Notes: generated from the sequence alone by a model not told the origin. A stretch of 64,000 nt of DNA from Buddleja alternifolia (GCA_019426215.1 CM033393.1:10946046-11010045); one strand, 5' to 3'; shown: positions 46,821 to 58,216, numbered from the stretch's first letter. A program made the numbers and translations.

Positions 46821-49571
46821 TTTCAAGTACACAAGACACTGATGCACCTCCACCTGCCGAGGTTTCTATTGAAGTGGATGTTGATTTATCAACAATGGTG
46901 ACAATCGCTCGAGAACTTGATGCAGTCCTTCCTGACTCTGACATTTCTCTAGAACAAGAAGCGACTACTGAAGTTAAGCGATCACCTGAAGTGACTGAGT
47001 TTGTCCCCACTCCAACTGGTCCTCCTCCTCCAGCGATCAATTTCTTTCCTAGAGGCTATAATTCAGACTTAGAATATTATTATGCCTGGAGAAAGATGAC
47101 GCTTCGTTAAATGATTGATATGGAGATCAATTTTCAGACTACCCTCCAGAATCCAAAGCTTTCAATCGCTCAGAAATCAGCAGTATTTCAAACGCTTGCC
47201 ACCGGTGAAATGAAAACAATGAAAGATATCATTGGCCACCTCGGATATCTGGAACCATCAACAATGTCGCTAGCCGAGTTCGAAAGCAAACACTTTAAAA
47301 AATACGGCAAGAGCATGGAACGCAATTACCCTTTTCACCGAACTCATGTCCAGATACGGAATCCACACATGGGCAATTGGGGAAAGAATCATGATGAAGA
47401 GCAAATGAAAAAACTAGGATATTCAGCTCTTCCCAAAATCGTTCACTCGGAAGCTAATCAATCCGCCGCTAAGCCACTGAAATTGTGGAAAGGAAAAGGT
47501 GTTATGCTTCAAGATCACCCTAACCCCATAAATTTCTGGTTTGAAGATGAGGCAAGGGAATTTCTCGCTAGACTGTGGGCAGATAATTTCAGTCTTGAGA
47601 AAGAGCGATTCAAAAAGTTGCTTGCCACCAGGATCGATTCTGAACTCGCTGAGCAACTAGGCAAACGCTGGATAGCAGAAACTTCCAGATGGGCAAAAGA
47701 CTTTGTGTTGAAGTGCCATACCACTGATGAAATGATGAGGTATCCCTTTTTATTTAACTTTGGACTAGAATATCGGCTTGGGGGTATGCTCTATTTCTAC
47801 TTCAGCAACGTGAGTCGCTTGTGGGTCCTATCAGCGCTTTACCGTACTTTAGAAGAAGTATGCAGAGTTATGTCCTAGAGCAGCTTACTCAAATCAGTCA
47901 AGGGGGCAATATATTTCACACAAGAGAAAACTTCGCCCAGCGACTTTTGATTGATCTAAATGAGGACGCTTCTAAAAGTAAGTGTAATGATCTTCATAGA
48001 CCAAGTGAAGCACATATGATGGATTTAACTGATGATCTTACTGAATTTCATCGAGAACGACGAGCGATAGTTGAAAATGCCGAATCACTGGATCTTACCA
48101 TTACTCCCCACTTTGGTTATGTTCTTAGTGATTTCAGGGGCTATAACTTGCTTCCCGTTTTTTTCTGCGAGCACAACATTCAAGTCACCAAGATGATCTC
48201 TCTTATCAGAAGACCTTTTGATCTAGCGTTAGCCCAAGAGCTTATGCCTTTTCTACTGGACTACAAGAATCTGTACTCATCTGACATAGAGTTCCCAGAA
48301 GATGCTGATCTGGCGTTAAGTACTGAAGCGCATGAAGACGCTATCTTGTTTATTCCATGAAATTTCTATCAAAGTCCAAAGCATGTCATGGAAGCGACTG
48401 GCCCTCTCTGGGTCATTGCTATTGAGAAACCTTCTCCTCCCTTGGAGATTGTTGAAATAGAAGAGGACCAAACTCCTGCTGTGGAAGTCGCTCAAACTGA
48501 CAGCGTTCCAGTAGTCGAGGTTCCCATTCTTGAACAAGTTGATCAGATTGAGGAAGCGACTCAATCTCTTACCTCAGCGATAGAAAATGTTCGTACTGAA
48601 ATTGCCAAAGAGCCTGAAGAGCTGTTTATCAGAGATAAAACCAAAAGCAAGGCTGCGGTTTCTAGCTCATATGGACTCATTCCGTCTCCCGAGCATCCTT
48701 CTTCATCGGAATCAGATTCAAAAAGTGATCAAGAGACTCAAGACTTAAGAAGAGCTGTGAGGAATTCACTCAATGCCATTGAGGGTTTCTGCTCTAAAAT
48801 CCTTGAAAATGATGATACACATATCAAGTTAGTCTCTGATACTAGAAGTCGTGACATTGTAAACGATGCTACTAAGAGCACCATAGCAATCATGAATAGC
48901 ATATCACCACTGATCACTACCCTTTTCAAAGAGTTCAATCGTCGTTTAGCCCAGAACACTTCAGCCGATACTAAAAGGCACAATTCTTCCAATTCAGCTG
49001 CACAGAGTATCGCTCAATAAGTCGCTCTACTTGTTGATGAAGTAAGGCTATTGCGCAGTGACATTGCTGAGTTGAAAACTTCCCTTGATGATGTCAAGAA
49101 GGGGGAAGAAGAGTCCTAAGTAAAAGGAAAAGCATTGAAGGAGCCCATCTCTAAAACAGATAACAAACATTGGCGCTCCATGTTCGAAGAAATAGTGAGC
49201 ATAAAAAAATGCTTACTAAGAAGCGAAAGCCAAGATACTATCAAGGCAGGCACTTGCTTCCGGAGTTAGACGTTGAATTCTTAGAGAGTATGGGTTTTCA
49301 TCCATACGCCGGACCTCTTAGAAGACCTATAAACTGGAAATCCACCAATGATCGAAGACAAAACATTTACCATGACTTGATTCGAGAACTTGGAATCCCT
49401 CCGAGGGATTGGGTGGAAAGACTATTGGAGCTCAATGAAAACGCTATACTGAGAAGGCACAACTATGATGAAGTTCAGCATATAACCATGATAGATGTTG
49501 ATAGACTTCTCCTGGATCTAGCTAATGAAATCTTTGAAGAAGAGGCAAACAAGAAGCGACAGAAAAGATGA

Positions 49572-49824
49572 TTGCTTATATTGTTTTGTATATTTCTTTT
49601 GTCGCTTTAAATTATCTACCTTCAGTGTAAATTATGTATGCTTAATTCTCTTATATGAATGAATGATTTATTGCTGAAACAACTTGTTGAGACTAATCTA
49701 ACTTAGGCTAACTTAACTAACTTTCTAAACGCTAACTTGATTATTTTTGGGCTTTTCTTTGAACTCTTAATATATAAAAGAGTTATAAAAGTAAAGGTCT
49801 TGACATCATCAAAAAGGAGGAAAT
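49572..49824 (+). other. COP3 3' UTR and polypurine tract
   Basis: AT-rich, no ORF. The PPT AAAAAGGAGGAAAT is at 49811-49824, directly before the 3' LTR. The UTR text (CTAACTTAACTAACTTTC) matches the truncated UTR of COP1. Confidence 0.75.
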
Positions 49825-51297
49825 TCTTAGGAAATTTCATATTAGATGTTTTGATGATGACAAGATAGGATTTTATGTTAGACCCCCAAAAAATGTAAGT
49901 TTATGTTTTAATAGAACAATTGTATAAGCGTTTTAAAGGTTGTAATTTCATTAAGCTTGTAATTTTTACCTTTGTAGACTTTAGACTAAGTATTGGATAC
50001 CAAGTCGCTAGTAGAATTCTAGGCGAGTTTATTAGAGATGAAGTTAAATATCAGCGTCTGAAGACAAGTGAAGATGAAAATTTTGTCGTAAGCGACTGCC
50101 AATCGCTATGGACTGTTTCAGGGTTAATGAATCAAGTGGTCAAAGCACTCAAATGATCAAATAGATCAGATTCACTTGAAATAAATTCCGAAGTCACAAA
50201 GGACTTAAATGCAATCATTTAACGGGTATTTATTTCCAACGGGAAATAAATTCAAATGCATTAAATGCTTGATAAGAGCATTAAATGTGATAAGGATAGA
50301 TTGTATACGGAGCAAGCTACCTATTGGCTAAGACTGTCAGAATTTCAGAGTTCAAACCTGCCACATCAAATCAGTGCAGCAGGATTTTGGGAAAGTCAGA
50401 GAAAACGTAAGACTCACTCGCGCGTGAGAGGCACACTTCTATATGTGTCCAACGGATAAATCCCAAGAAATTGCCTATAAATACCTCACCCCCAGCAAAC
50501 CCCTAAATACACGTACATACACAAGAAAGTCAAAACTTTGCTGAAATTCTCTCTCAAGAGAAAGCTTAGAAACTCCATAGCCAAAATTCTTCTAAGTTTT
50601 TTACATACATTCCAGACAGTCATAGATATCTCAAACATTTTCAAAGAAGAACCATACACTATTATTGAGATATCCTAGGTTGTTTGAACTTCCTAAAATC
50701 AAACAAACCATTGATCAAAACCCTCAACATCCCTGTCTGTGTGAAGAAGTTGTTGACTCTACAAGCAGTATTTCTGAATGAGAGAAGCTTGTTGGTGAAG
50801 ATCTTCATTGGTGCTGAAGTCTGTGTGATCAAGGAGCCCAAGATCATCATCCCCTCCCCTATTTTGTAAAAGTCTCTATGTGATCCTTCGATTATCAACT
50901 TAGTGGAATTCCTCCAAGTGTTGAAGGAGAAGAAAGATGTAGCTGTGATTACACCACCCAGTGAACCTTATAAATTCTTGTGTTATTTACTGTTTTATTA
51001 TATGATTTTATATTTTATCGTTTATCCTGAAAAGATAAGTAAAACGGTTAAGCGACTATGTGACCAAAACGAACGCTAAAGCTTTAAAAATCATTTCTGC
51101 TGTGCTAACCCTGATTAAGCGATCTAAACGTTACCCTACTTTGGTAAATTGCTAAAATCTCTAAGTCTAAGTTATTTTTACTGGAGCGCCTGACCTAAGC
51201 GCTCAGCTCTCTAAGTGTTCAAATATTTAAAAGTGATACGAAAGTTTTGAAGTCGAAAGGTCTTTTTGCTTGTAACATATGCCACTTGGGACCACCA
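49825..51297 (+). repeat. COP3 3' LTR
   Basis: 1473 bp. The first bases are TCTTAGG instead of TGTTAGG. TATA box at 50475-50484. Its last 45 bp differ from the 5' LTR: 51256-51276 is a 21-bp copy of the flanking DNA at 51298-51318 (see findings). It ends GGGACCACCA followed by TSD AAAGG. Confidence 0.93.
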
Positions 51298-51593
51298 AAA
51301 GGTCTTTTTGCTTGTAACGGACGGCTAGGTGATGGATTGGACCGACAGATATGGATAAAGTGGCTAAGTATAAAGAGCCTTAACTCAATATCATCCAGTT
51401 AAACTTGCGTATCAACCACATTAACTTTCACAACTCATGACTTATCACTTTTTACTCTCTTTTGCCTTTCAACTTACAACCCCCAAACTTATTTTTTTTT
51501 ATACCGGATTGCACAAAATTCCAAAACCAATCAATCCATATTGATGCCTAATTCATAGACTAATCGAGAGCACTTATATATGTATATATATAT
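51298..51593 (-). other. GYP2 3' non-coding tail, piece 2
   Basis: No ORF. AAAGG at 51298-51302 is the COP3 TSD. CAACCCCCAAACTTA at 51478-51492 is, on the minus strand, an Athila-type G-rich tract. TAT (51591-51593) is the CACTA1 TSD. The sequence continues at 56706. Confidence 0.55.
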
Positions 51594-51786
51594 CACTAAA
51601 AGAAAAAGTGCTTTTTACCACTAATTTTTAAATACATGGGAAATAACTTAGTAAAAAGACATTATTCACCATGATATTTCTATTGCGGTCAAAAGACCCA
51701 AGAATGTATCCTTTTATACTACGCAGGAGTCATTTATAGTGAAAATTCACTTATTTGCTATACCTTTTGCGGGCGCGGTATGTACA

Positions 51787-52595
51787 CCATGGTTATGAAA
51801 CCCGGACCGGACCTCCCTGTCCGACCGCTAAGAACCGGAACCGGTCCTGAAAACAGGCCGATTAACCCACAAAACCGTTTAGAGCTCAAAACCGCCGGGT
51901 TTTGCTAAGAACCGTCCAACCCGCAGGTTGGACCGGTGAACCGTAAAAACCGTTGCTAGGTCACTCGAACCGGGCGGTTAGTGCTTGTATAGATCTGAAA
52001 TTCTAACCCTCTTTTCTTTCTCCCTCAAATCTGAAAATTGACCTTCACTCATGCAGAAAATGCGAGCGAGCGAGCGAGAGCGAGCGAGAGAGACACACGT
52101 TGAAGATTGCTGCATTTCTGCGTTTCTTTTATGTATGTGTGGTTCAAGTTTAAATGTTTGTGGGTGGTGATGGCTGAGGCAAGAATGCTTATATATACGT
52201 GTGTGTGTATATATATATATAAATATATGCGTGTGTATGTTCAGTTGGTGGAAGAAAATCTAGAAACTAAATGTGATGTTTTCATAATTGTGAGTACATC
52301 AGAGAAATTGGGTCTTGTTTTGTTGGAATTTTACATGTTCAATTTTGTTTTGGCTTTCTGAGGTATATTATATATATACAAATACATATAGATTTTATAT
52401 TAAAAGATTTTATATACATATTATTTTATCATATTTTTATATTTTATATATTTAGTAGTGTATTATATATTAATTATTATTTATTGCATAATTATGACGT
52501 CACCGGTTCGACCGCGGTTGATCCGACGGTTGAACCGGTGACCCGTGACTCGATCTCTTTTTCAATTCACTGTCCAGTCCGATTTTCAGAACATT
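51787..52595. mobile_element. hAT-like MITE rich in GGACCGG motifs, inside CACTA1
   Basis: Imperfect terminal inverted repeats: CCATGGTTATGAAACCCGGA at the left and the inverse of AATGTTCTGAAAATCGGACT at the right. Flanks TATGTACA (51779-51786) and GATGTACA (52596-52603) form an 8-bp TSD with one mismatch, as expected for hAT. Repeated ACCGG/CCGGT words fill 51800-51980 and 52500-52560; the middle has a (GCGA)n(GA)n run (52063-52091) and AT microsatellites. A short frame at 52107-52361 is not regarded as coding. Confidence 0.6.
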
Positions 52596-52822
52596 GATGT
52601 ACAGAACTATAATTACTACGATTATCTGTGAGCATGGCAAATATAAATGTAAAAACCACACCTTCATTTTTTTTTTCTTTTTGTAGCATAATAACACCTT
52701 CATTGGATAACCTTCAAATTCAAATTCTTTTTTCCAATGCCAACCTCCAAATTTCCTATTTTTTAGTAAAATAGAAAATTCCAAAACCCCAAAACTTTCG
52801 CGCTCTTTTCCTCCTACCTCCT

Positions 52823-53518
52823 CTTCTATGATGCACGGATACGGTACGATACGAATACGAGATACGACAAATTTCAAAATTATAAGGTACGATACGTTGG
52901 AGATACGCATATATATATATATATATATACATATATATAATATTTAAAAATAAATTTGAGTCAATATATTTACTAACATAAATAAAATTACAATATTGAC
53001 GTCATTTTATTGTTTATAAGTTGAAACATCTTTGAAGGTAACCAAAAAACTTCATCATTTCCAGTGTACGAACGTTATTCCATCAGTACCAACAACTACA
53101 TTCATATCCAAAATCTTCGGTAATAAAGTATAAATAATAGATATAACGTGAGGTAAGAGAAGAAAAAACATATATGTAAGAAGTGAAACTGGTTTTCCTA
53201 TTTTAAGTTTCTTTTATTTGTTTAACTCTTTAACATGTCATTATTATATTCTTATTTTAATATAAAAAAGTATTATATAATATTCAAAAAATACTTTGTC
53301 AGATACTCAATGTGTATCAGATACTTCAAAATTTGTATGAGATACGGCATTTGGAAGTATCGAATACGGTGTCCAATCTTTTTTATTTATTTTAATTATT
53401 AGATATGTCAAATAAGTATCCGATATGTATCGAATAAATATCCGATGAGTATAATATCCGATACGAATTAGATACTGGCACGGATTCAATTTTAGAAGGA
53501 TCCGTGCCTAGTATCTCT
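52823..53518. mobile_element. Small ATACG-rich repeat element inside CACTA1
   Basis: GCACGGATACGG near the left end and ATCCGTGCC near the right end form short inverted repeats. Many copies of GATACG/ATACGA occur at 52845-52910 and 53280-53480. The 9-bp direct repeat CTACCTCCT flanks it (52814-52822 and 53519-53527), which would fit a MULE-size TSD. Family not recognised with certainty. Confidence 0.45.
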
Positions 53519-53700
53519 CTACCTCCTTTATCAATCCCTAACTCTCTTCCCTGTTAAAAAAAACAAGTAAAAATCCCTAACTCCCTTCAATCTTGGATTC
53601 ATCGGTACAATTTGATACGCACAGAATAATAAGCAGCAAGGTCCATTAGATTTGTATGGATGGATAAAAGGAGAAGAGGAGAATTGAAACACTCGCCACC

Positions 53701-53795
53701 ATGTTCGCCGAGCATTGGCTTCAGATTCTACTCACTCTTCTAATCCGTGTTCAAATCGACATGCTTTTGCTTAAAATAGATGAGAAAAATTCAAG
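53701..53795 (+). pseudogene. Captured first exon of an unidentified gene (in CACTA1)
   Basis: ATG at 53701 in a plant start context (CGCCACCATGTTCGCC). It reads MFAEHWLQILLTLLIRVQID and on for 31 codons plus two bases to a donor TTCAAG|GTATTAC. The predicted N-terminus is hydrophobic. Upstream 52604-52813 and 53528-53700 look like promoter or 5' UTR. It pairs in phase with the exon-like segment at 55925. I do not recognise the parent gene. Confidence 0.5.
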
Positions 53796-54529
53796 GTATT
53801 ACAGTTATATTGTGCTTTATATTTAGTTTTTACATGTATTAATTTACAGTTAGCAATTTGGTAACTGGTTTGATTTTTGGTTATCCACAAAAATGGGTTT
53901 TGTATTTCCACTAATGATTGATTGAAAATGTTCAAATTGGTTATCTCAAGTATGAGAACTCGTGTTCGTTGATTTACATTGTATGTAAACATAAACATTT
54001 TGTGTCTTTGGATCTGAATCTGAACCGATTATGCTTGTTTGCTCCCAAACTACAGGCTGGTTATCTTCTAAATTTTTCTCTCAAATTTGACTTGTGGACC
54101 TTCAACTTTCCCCCTAAGCTCAATGGTGGTAACTTATGAGGCAAGTACTTTATGGCAATTTCATACTAAACTGATCGATCATCTGAAATTCCTATTAATA
54201 GAGATTTTTAATCATGTCGAACGTTTTCATAAAAGTAATCATAAAGATCCATGTTTGGTTTGGCATATTCAATTTTGAATGCATATCTTAATCGAAGCTT
54301 TATACGTTAAGAATATCTAGTTATCTACTGCTTTATGTAGAAAAGCTCATTGGTATGTATAATGACTTATGCCTGACAAACGAAGCCAATAGAAAATAAT
54401 AGAAATAATAAGCGAAGGGATTATCCTTTTTTGCTATACCACGGTGTTCTATTAAGATTGGGATATATTACTGGCAAATATATACTGGTATTGAATGGCT
54501 AAGTTTCTGTTTAGTACAGTGATGCATTC

Positions 54530-55306
54530 GGGAGAATTATAGATTTCGTCCCTGAAGTTGTAGCCAAAAACTGATTTAGTCCTTTATGTTACAGACTCGA
54601 CACATTTGGTCCCTCATCTTACAAAAAATGAACATATATCGTCCCTGCCGTCAATTTGCCGTTTGCAACTAACGGAAGTGCCATGTGCCGCGCACGTGAG
54701 CTGCTTTTGGGGGGAAATAACTAGATTTTGGCTGGAAAAATTACAGATTTCGTCCCCGAACTTGTCACCAAAAACAGATTTGGTCCTTCATTTTTATTTT
54801 TAATTAATTTTATTATTTAAAATAATATTTAACATATTTATTTTTGAAAATATTTTATATTAATATTTTAATCAATTTTTATTTATTTTATTCATTTATT
54901 TTTTATTTCTTTTCTATTTTTAGTTAATTTTATTATTTAAATAATATTTTATTTTTATTTTTTTTTTTTTTGCATTGTTTTATTTTATTTATCCTTTTTG
55001 ATTAATTAATTTATTTATTTAACCTTTATTTATATTAGTCCAAATTTAATCATGTGGCAGATGAAGATTTGACTACCTAGGCACACTTGACTTCAAAATT
55101 GAAAGCCTCCAAATTGAAAAACTTAACCAAACCCTAATTTTTATTTTTTTTGGGGGGAATTCCGTTAATTTGGACGGAAAGTTAACGGTAGGGACGGTAT
55201 GTGTTCATTTTTTGTAAGTTGAGGGACCAAATGTGTCGAGTCTGTAACATGAGGGACTAAATCTATTTTTGGCTACAACTTCAAGGACGAAAACTGTAAT
55301 TTTCCC
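54530..55306. mobile_element. MULE-type MITE with long inverted repeats, inside CACTA1 intron-like region
   Basis: Terminal inverted repeats of about 145 bp (54530-54674 and 55162-55306) starting GGGA and sharing GAAGTTGTAGCCAAAAA, TGTTACAGACTCGACACATT and GAACA. Flanked by a 10-bp direct repeat TGATGCATTC (54520-54529, 55307-55316), in the 9-10 bp range of Mutator-like elements. The core is AT-rich. A second, partial copy of the terminal repeat lies at 54734-54795. Confidence 0.85.
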
Positions 55307-55924
55307 TGATGCATTCACAAGACTTCTCAATCAAAATGGAGCATTTAGGTGGTTGAGGAAGTCCTTTTATTTTAACTTGTCTATATCCATATCATTGTAA
55401 ATCCTATTGTCCTTTAATCTGTTCTCTCTACTATCTGCAAATTCTCACCAAAAGGCAGAGTCAATGGACTGTGCCATTCTTATTTGTTATTTATCATAGT
55501 TGTTTGATAAGCTATATTTTATGATTACGTTTTGATGAAGTTGTATATATTAGTAATGACAAATTTACGAGGGGAAAATGTAGCTTTATCAATGTAATAA
55601 TGTCATCAACTCTGTTAAGCACTTACATATTGCTTCCTTTATTGTTTTCTTAGTGAAACTTCGTCTTGCTACGAGAATTTAGTTCACGATATTTTTGCTT
55701 CAAGCTTGTTCCATTGATTAGATATATTATTACATTAGAAAATGTGAACAAGTTGTTTGGTTATATAAGTTGAATCCCTTTATAGTATAGATATTTTAAG
55801 TGGTTGATAATTGTAATTATTAGGTTTATTGTTATTTTGTTCTTTAAGTAATGTGCTGGCATACACAATGCATTTTTCGTTTCATTTATTTTTCATTAAC
55901 TAAGTTAAGTTATTACTCTTGTAG

Positions 55925-56075
55925 GTTGGAAAACCAATCTTCGCTCTTCATACCATGGGAAACTATAGCAGATGACAGCTTGGTCTAAAAGAAATTGTGG
56001 TTGATTACACGATTTGAAGAACCACCACAAAATGGAGAATATGATTTAGTTGTGCTATTCTATGGATTGGTCAAG
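55925..56075 (+). pseudogene. Captured second exon of the same unidentified gene (in CACTA1)
   Basis: Preceded by an acceptor TTACTCTTGTAG (to 55924). If joined to 53795 the shared codon is AGG and the frame continues LENQSSLFIPWETIADD, one TAA stop, then KKLWLITRFEEPPQNGEYDL and VVLFYGLVK to a possible donor at 56076 (AAG|GTTGTT). The phase match over a 2.1-kb gap supports real exons rather than chance. Sequence to 56200 may include a continuation. Parent gene not recognised. Confidence 0.5.
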
Positions 56076-56702
56076 GTTGTTTGCACAAAAGGAAAAATTA
56101 AATCAAATTACTCTTTAGGTTTTCTCTTGTTTTGGTAGCTTGTACAACAAACCAAATTGCAAATAATAATGTATGAGTTTGTTATTGTCTTACAGCCCCT
56201 ATTGCAAGATTTTGAGGATTTCTATTACTATTTTATTTATTGTGTTTTTGGTTTTCATCGGTTTGAGTGATTATGAATTTTTCATGTTAACTAATATTGA
56301 ATAGTGAGTTGGAAATTGAAAACTATTAACAGATGCAATTAATCTTTAAAAAAATTATAATGGCTAGGATTAATTGTAGATAAAAATATAAAAAAAAATT
56401 TATAAATATTTATTATTTACCACGAGCAAAAAGGTGTAGTATCTGATTAGTTTATACCACAAGTGTATACGTGGGCTAATGTATTTGCGTACCTTTCCCC
56501 ACATAAACAAACAAAAATAAGGACAAATTTGAAGCAAAAGCTATTTACCACAGCAATAATACCATAGTAAAGCTTTTACCTCCCCTGCAATGCCCATGGT
56601 GGCAAAAGCGTAGCACAAGCGAGGTAAAAGACCTTTTACCACAATTATTTCTTATTTGCCATGAATTTGTCCATATAGCAAAACGGTAATTTTTTTGTAG
56701 TG

Positions 56703-57703
56703 TATAACTCTCTCTCGACTATTTAGCCCATGGCCCAATTTAGCATTTCATCCCCTTTATTACATAATACTTCAAATCTCAAATTTCCCAACATAACCAA
56801 CAACATCACTATCTAACCCATATACATTTAAACCAAAACAAGGTGAGCACCCACATACAAGCCAAATGTTATGAAATTCTAGGCTCTCTCAATTGGGTAC
56901 TAGACATTGTTTTTCTTTTAGGTCAGAGGGTGGTTGATGTGGCTTATGAAAGAAAGACGAATAGTGATTTCTAGTGTGCTTAGGACACTCCATTTTTATC
57001 AATATGGCTTAACGCAAGGTCTATGGATTATGTAATATAGTGAAGGCTAAATGTAAGACTCAAGACAATGCAAGATGGCTAAATCATTTTATGACTTCGC
57101 AAAATCAATGCACACTTCAAAGTTAACAAAATTTAAAGTTCAACACTTTAAATCCTCAAAAATCCGCATAAGTATTGCTAAAAAGGGCTTTCAAGACACA
57201 AAATAATGTTGACCACATACAAGGAATTTTGACTAAGATAAAGTAGAGACACTCAAACGAATCATGCTCTATGCAAAGATGTAACAATTCGTGAATTTGA
57301 ATTCAACAAAGTCTTACTTGCTAACGTGTACATAAATCGAAAAGATTTTTAGCGGATAAAGCACAAAACAAAGCAAAGTACATATACCACCCCCAAACTT
57401 AAAACAAACATTCTCCCCAATGTTCATGAAAGAAACGCAAGGTAAGAGGGATAAGGGATACAACCTTGAAATGGAGAAAGGTGGAGTGATCGTGGTGGTT
57501 GGTCAGTACCCCGGGATCGAGACCTAAACAAGAAAACCTCAGTAGAGAAAACAAGACAAAGACAAAAAAGGAAAAGAGAAAGTGCTAAAGAAACTTAGGT
57601 TGCCTCCCAAGAAGCGCTTGTTTAAACTCATTAGCTTGACTCTCCTTCCTTTTTATACCCAATACCAGTGGCGCTCTAAGTGAACATTTGATCGAGACCT
57701 TGT
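56703..57703 (-). other. GYP2 3' non-coding tail, piece 3
   Basis: No ORF. TAT at 56703-56705 is the CACTA1 TSD. Minus-strand landmarks: GTTTTAAGTTTGGGGGTGGT near 57385-57405 and AACATTGGGGAGAATG near 57410, both also seen in GYP1 (about 2364-2396), and GCGCTTCTTGGGAGGCAACC near 57600-57620, a phrase that in Athila-type elements lies just after integrase. So the post-integrase tail adjoins the protease ORF directly. Confidence 0.6.
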
Positions 57704-58216
57704 TCAAAACTTCATAATCTTCTTATCATTTTTAGCCATTTTTCTCAAAAGACTCGTCTGTAGGTATGACTTGGTAAACATGATGAGTGGTAGAGGATTT
57801 TTTGTTTCATCGGATAAATCAAATTTTACCTCTTCTTCTCCAACCTTGGAAGTCAACTTGCCATGCTTAACATCAATAATTGCTCCAGTTGGGGTTAAGA
57901 AAGGCCGTCCCAAAATAATGGGGACCTTAGCATCTTTGGCTTTGTTCAGTACTGTGAAATCAACTTGAATGATAAGATTCTTTACCTTGGCCAAAATGTT
58001 CTCTAAGATGCCTACACGATGCTTTACCGAGTGATTCACCAATTGAAAGGGGATTGTATTTGATTTTAAGTTCGTGAATCCGAGTTCCCTATCCACAGAT
58101 AAAGGCATGAGTGAAACACTAGCACTTAAATCACATAAAGATTTTGAAAAACTCAAATGACCAAAAGTGCAAGGTATAGAGAAACTCCCGGGATCTCTCA
58201 GTTTTGGTGGAAGCAT
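57704..58216 (-). pseudogene. GYP2 retropepsin-like aspartic protease fragment (Athila type)
   Basis: Minus strand, 170 codons. PPKLRDPGSFSIPCTFG, then SLCDLSASVSLMPLSV with the catalytic Asp near 58132, VPIILGRPFLTPTGAIIDV near 57920, and a terminal Lys-rich tail ending at a stop at 57704. Athila-type gag-protease normally has DLGA at the active site; here it is DLSA. RT, RNase H and integrase, expected after this, are absent: the next sequence is post-integrase tail. Upstream (58217 to about 58820) is degraded gag C-terminal region. Confidence 0.85.

Larger units (their letters stand above)
45256..49571 (+). pseudogene. COP3 ORF2: long post-pol ORF of unknown function with two predicted introns
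   Basis: ATG at 45256 (MVPPKSSKSS). Exon 1 to 46477 is one frame with in-frame stops at 45316 and 45958; it contains VNWDYLYDNQN, NSISCVFPFARETFVL, LLQLPNDGGEFENV, MMVAILTKLKINWSLYVF and an acidic/Ser, then basic Lys-rich, linker. Intron 1 is 46478-46558. Exon 2 46559-46741 (ECEANIQTVLITLEKLRIP). Intron 2 is 46742-46820. Exon 3 continues with VDVDLSTMVTIAREL, NFFPRGYNSDLEYYYAWRKM (stop at 47108), a long unassigned region, a one-base shift near 47815, a second half with stops at 48358 and 49018, coiled-coil-like SALRSDIAELKT-type text near 49050, a shift at an A7 run (49202-49208), and a C-terminal domain GIPPRDWVERLLELNE with a basic KKRQKR end. No known catalytic motif, signal peptide or membrane span seen. 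Confidence 0.78.
37478..51297 (+). mobile_element. COP3: full-length SIRE-like Ty1/copia retrotransposon, 13.8 kb
   Basis: LTRs 37478-38951 and 49825-51297 with the perfect TSD AAAGG (37473-37477, 51298-51302). PBS 38954, gag-pol 39063-44459, spacer, ORF2 45256-49571, PPT 49811-49824. It is homologous to COP1 in every part. All ORFs carry a modest number of stops and frameshifts, so it is structurally complete but defective. The internal region is unusually long for a copia element because of the 4.3-kb ORF2. It lies in the tail of GYP2. Confidence 0.95.
51594..56702. mobile_element. CACTA1: non-autonomous CACTA (EnSpm) transposon, 5.1 kb, with captured exons
   Basis: Ends CACTAAAAGAAAAAG (51594) and the inverse of CACTACAAAAAAATTACC (56702), flanked by the 3-bp TSD TAT (51591-51593, 56703-56705). 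CACTA elements have 3-bp TSDs and CACTA termini. Sub-terminal repeats around TTTTACCAC and GGTAAAAG occur at both ends (51615-51780 and 56400-56690). No transposase ORF is present. The interior holds two exon-like fragments (53701-53795, 55925-56075) and three smaller mobile-element-like insertions (51787-52595, 52823-53518, 54530-55306). Confidence 0.85.

Noticed and set aside
52107..52361. 84-codon hydrophobic frame
   Set aside because: It runs over an AT microsatellite inside the hAT-like MITE; the composition explains the hydrophobic residues.
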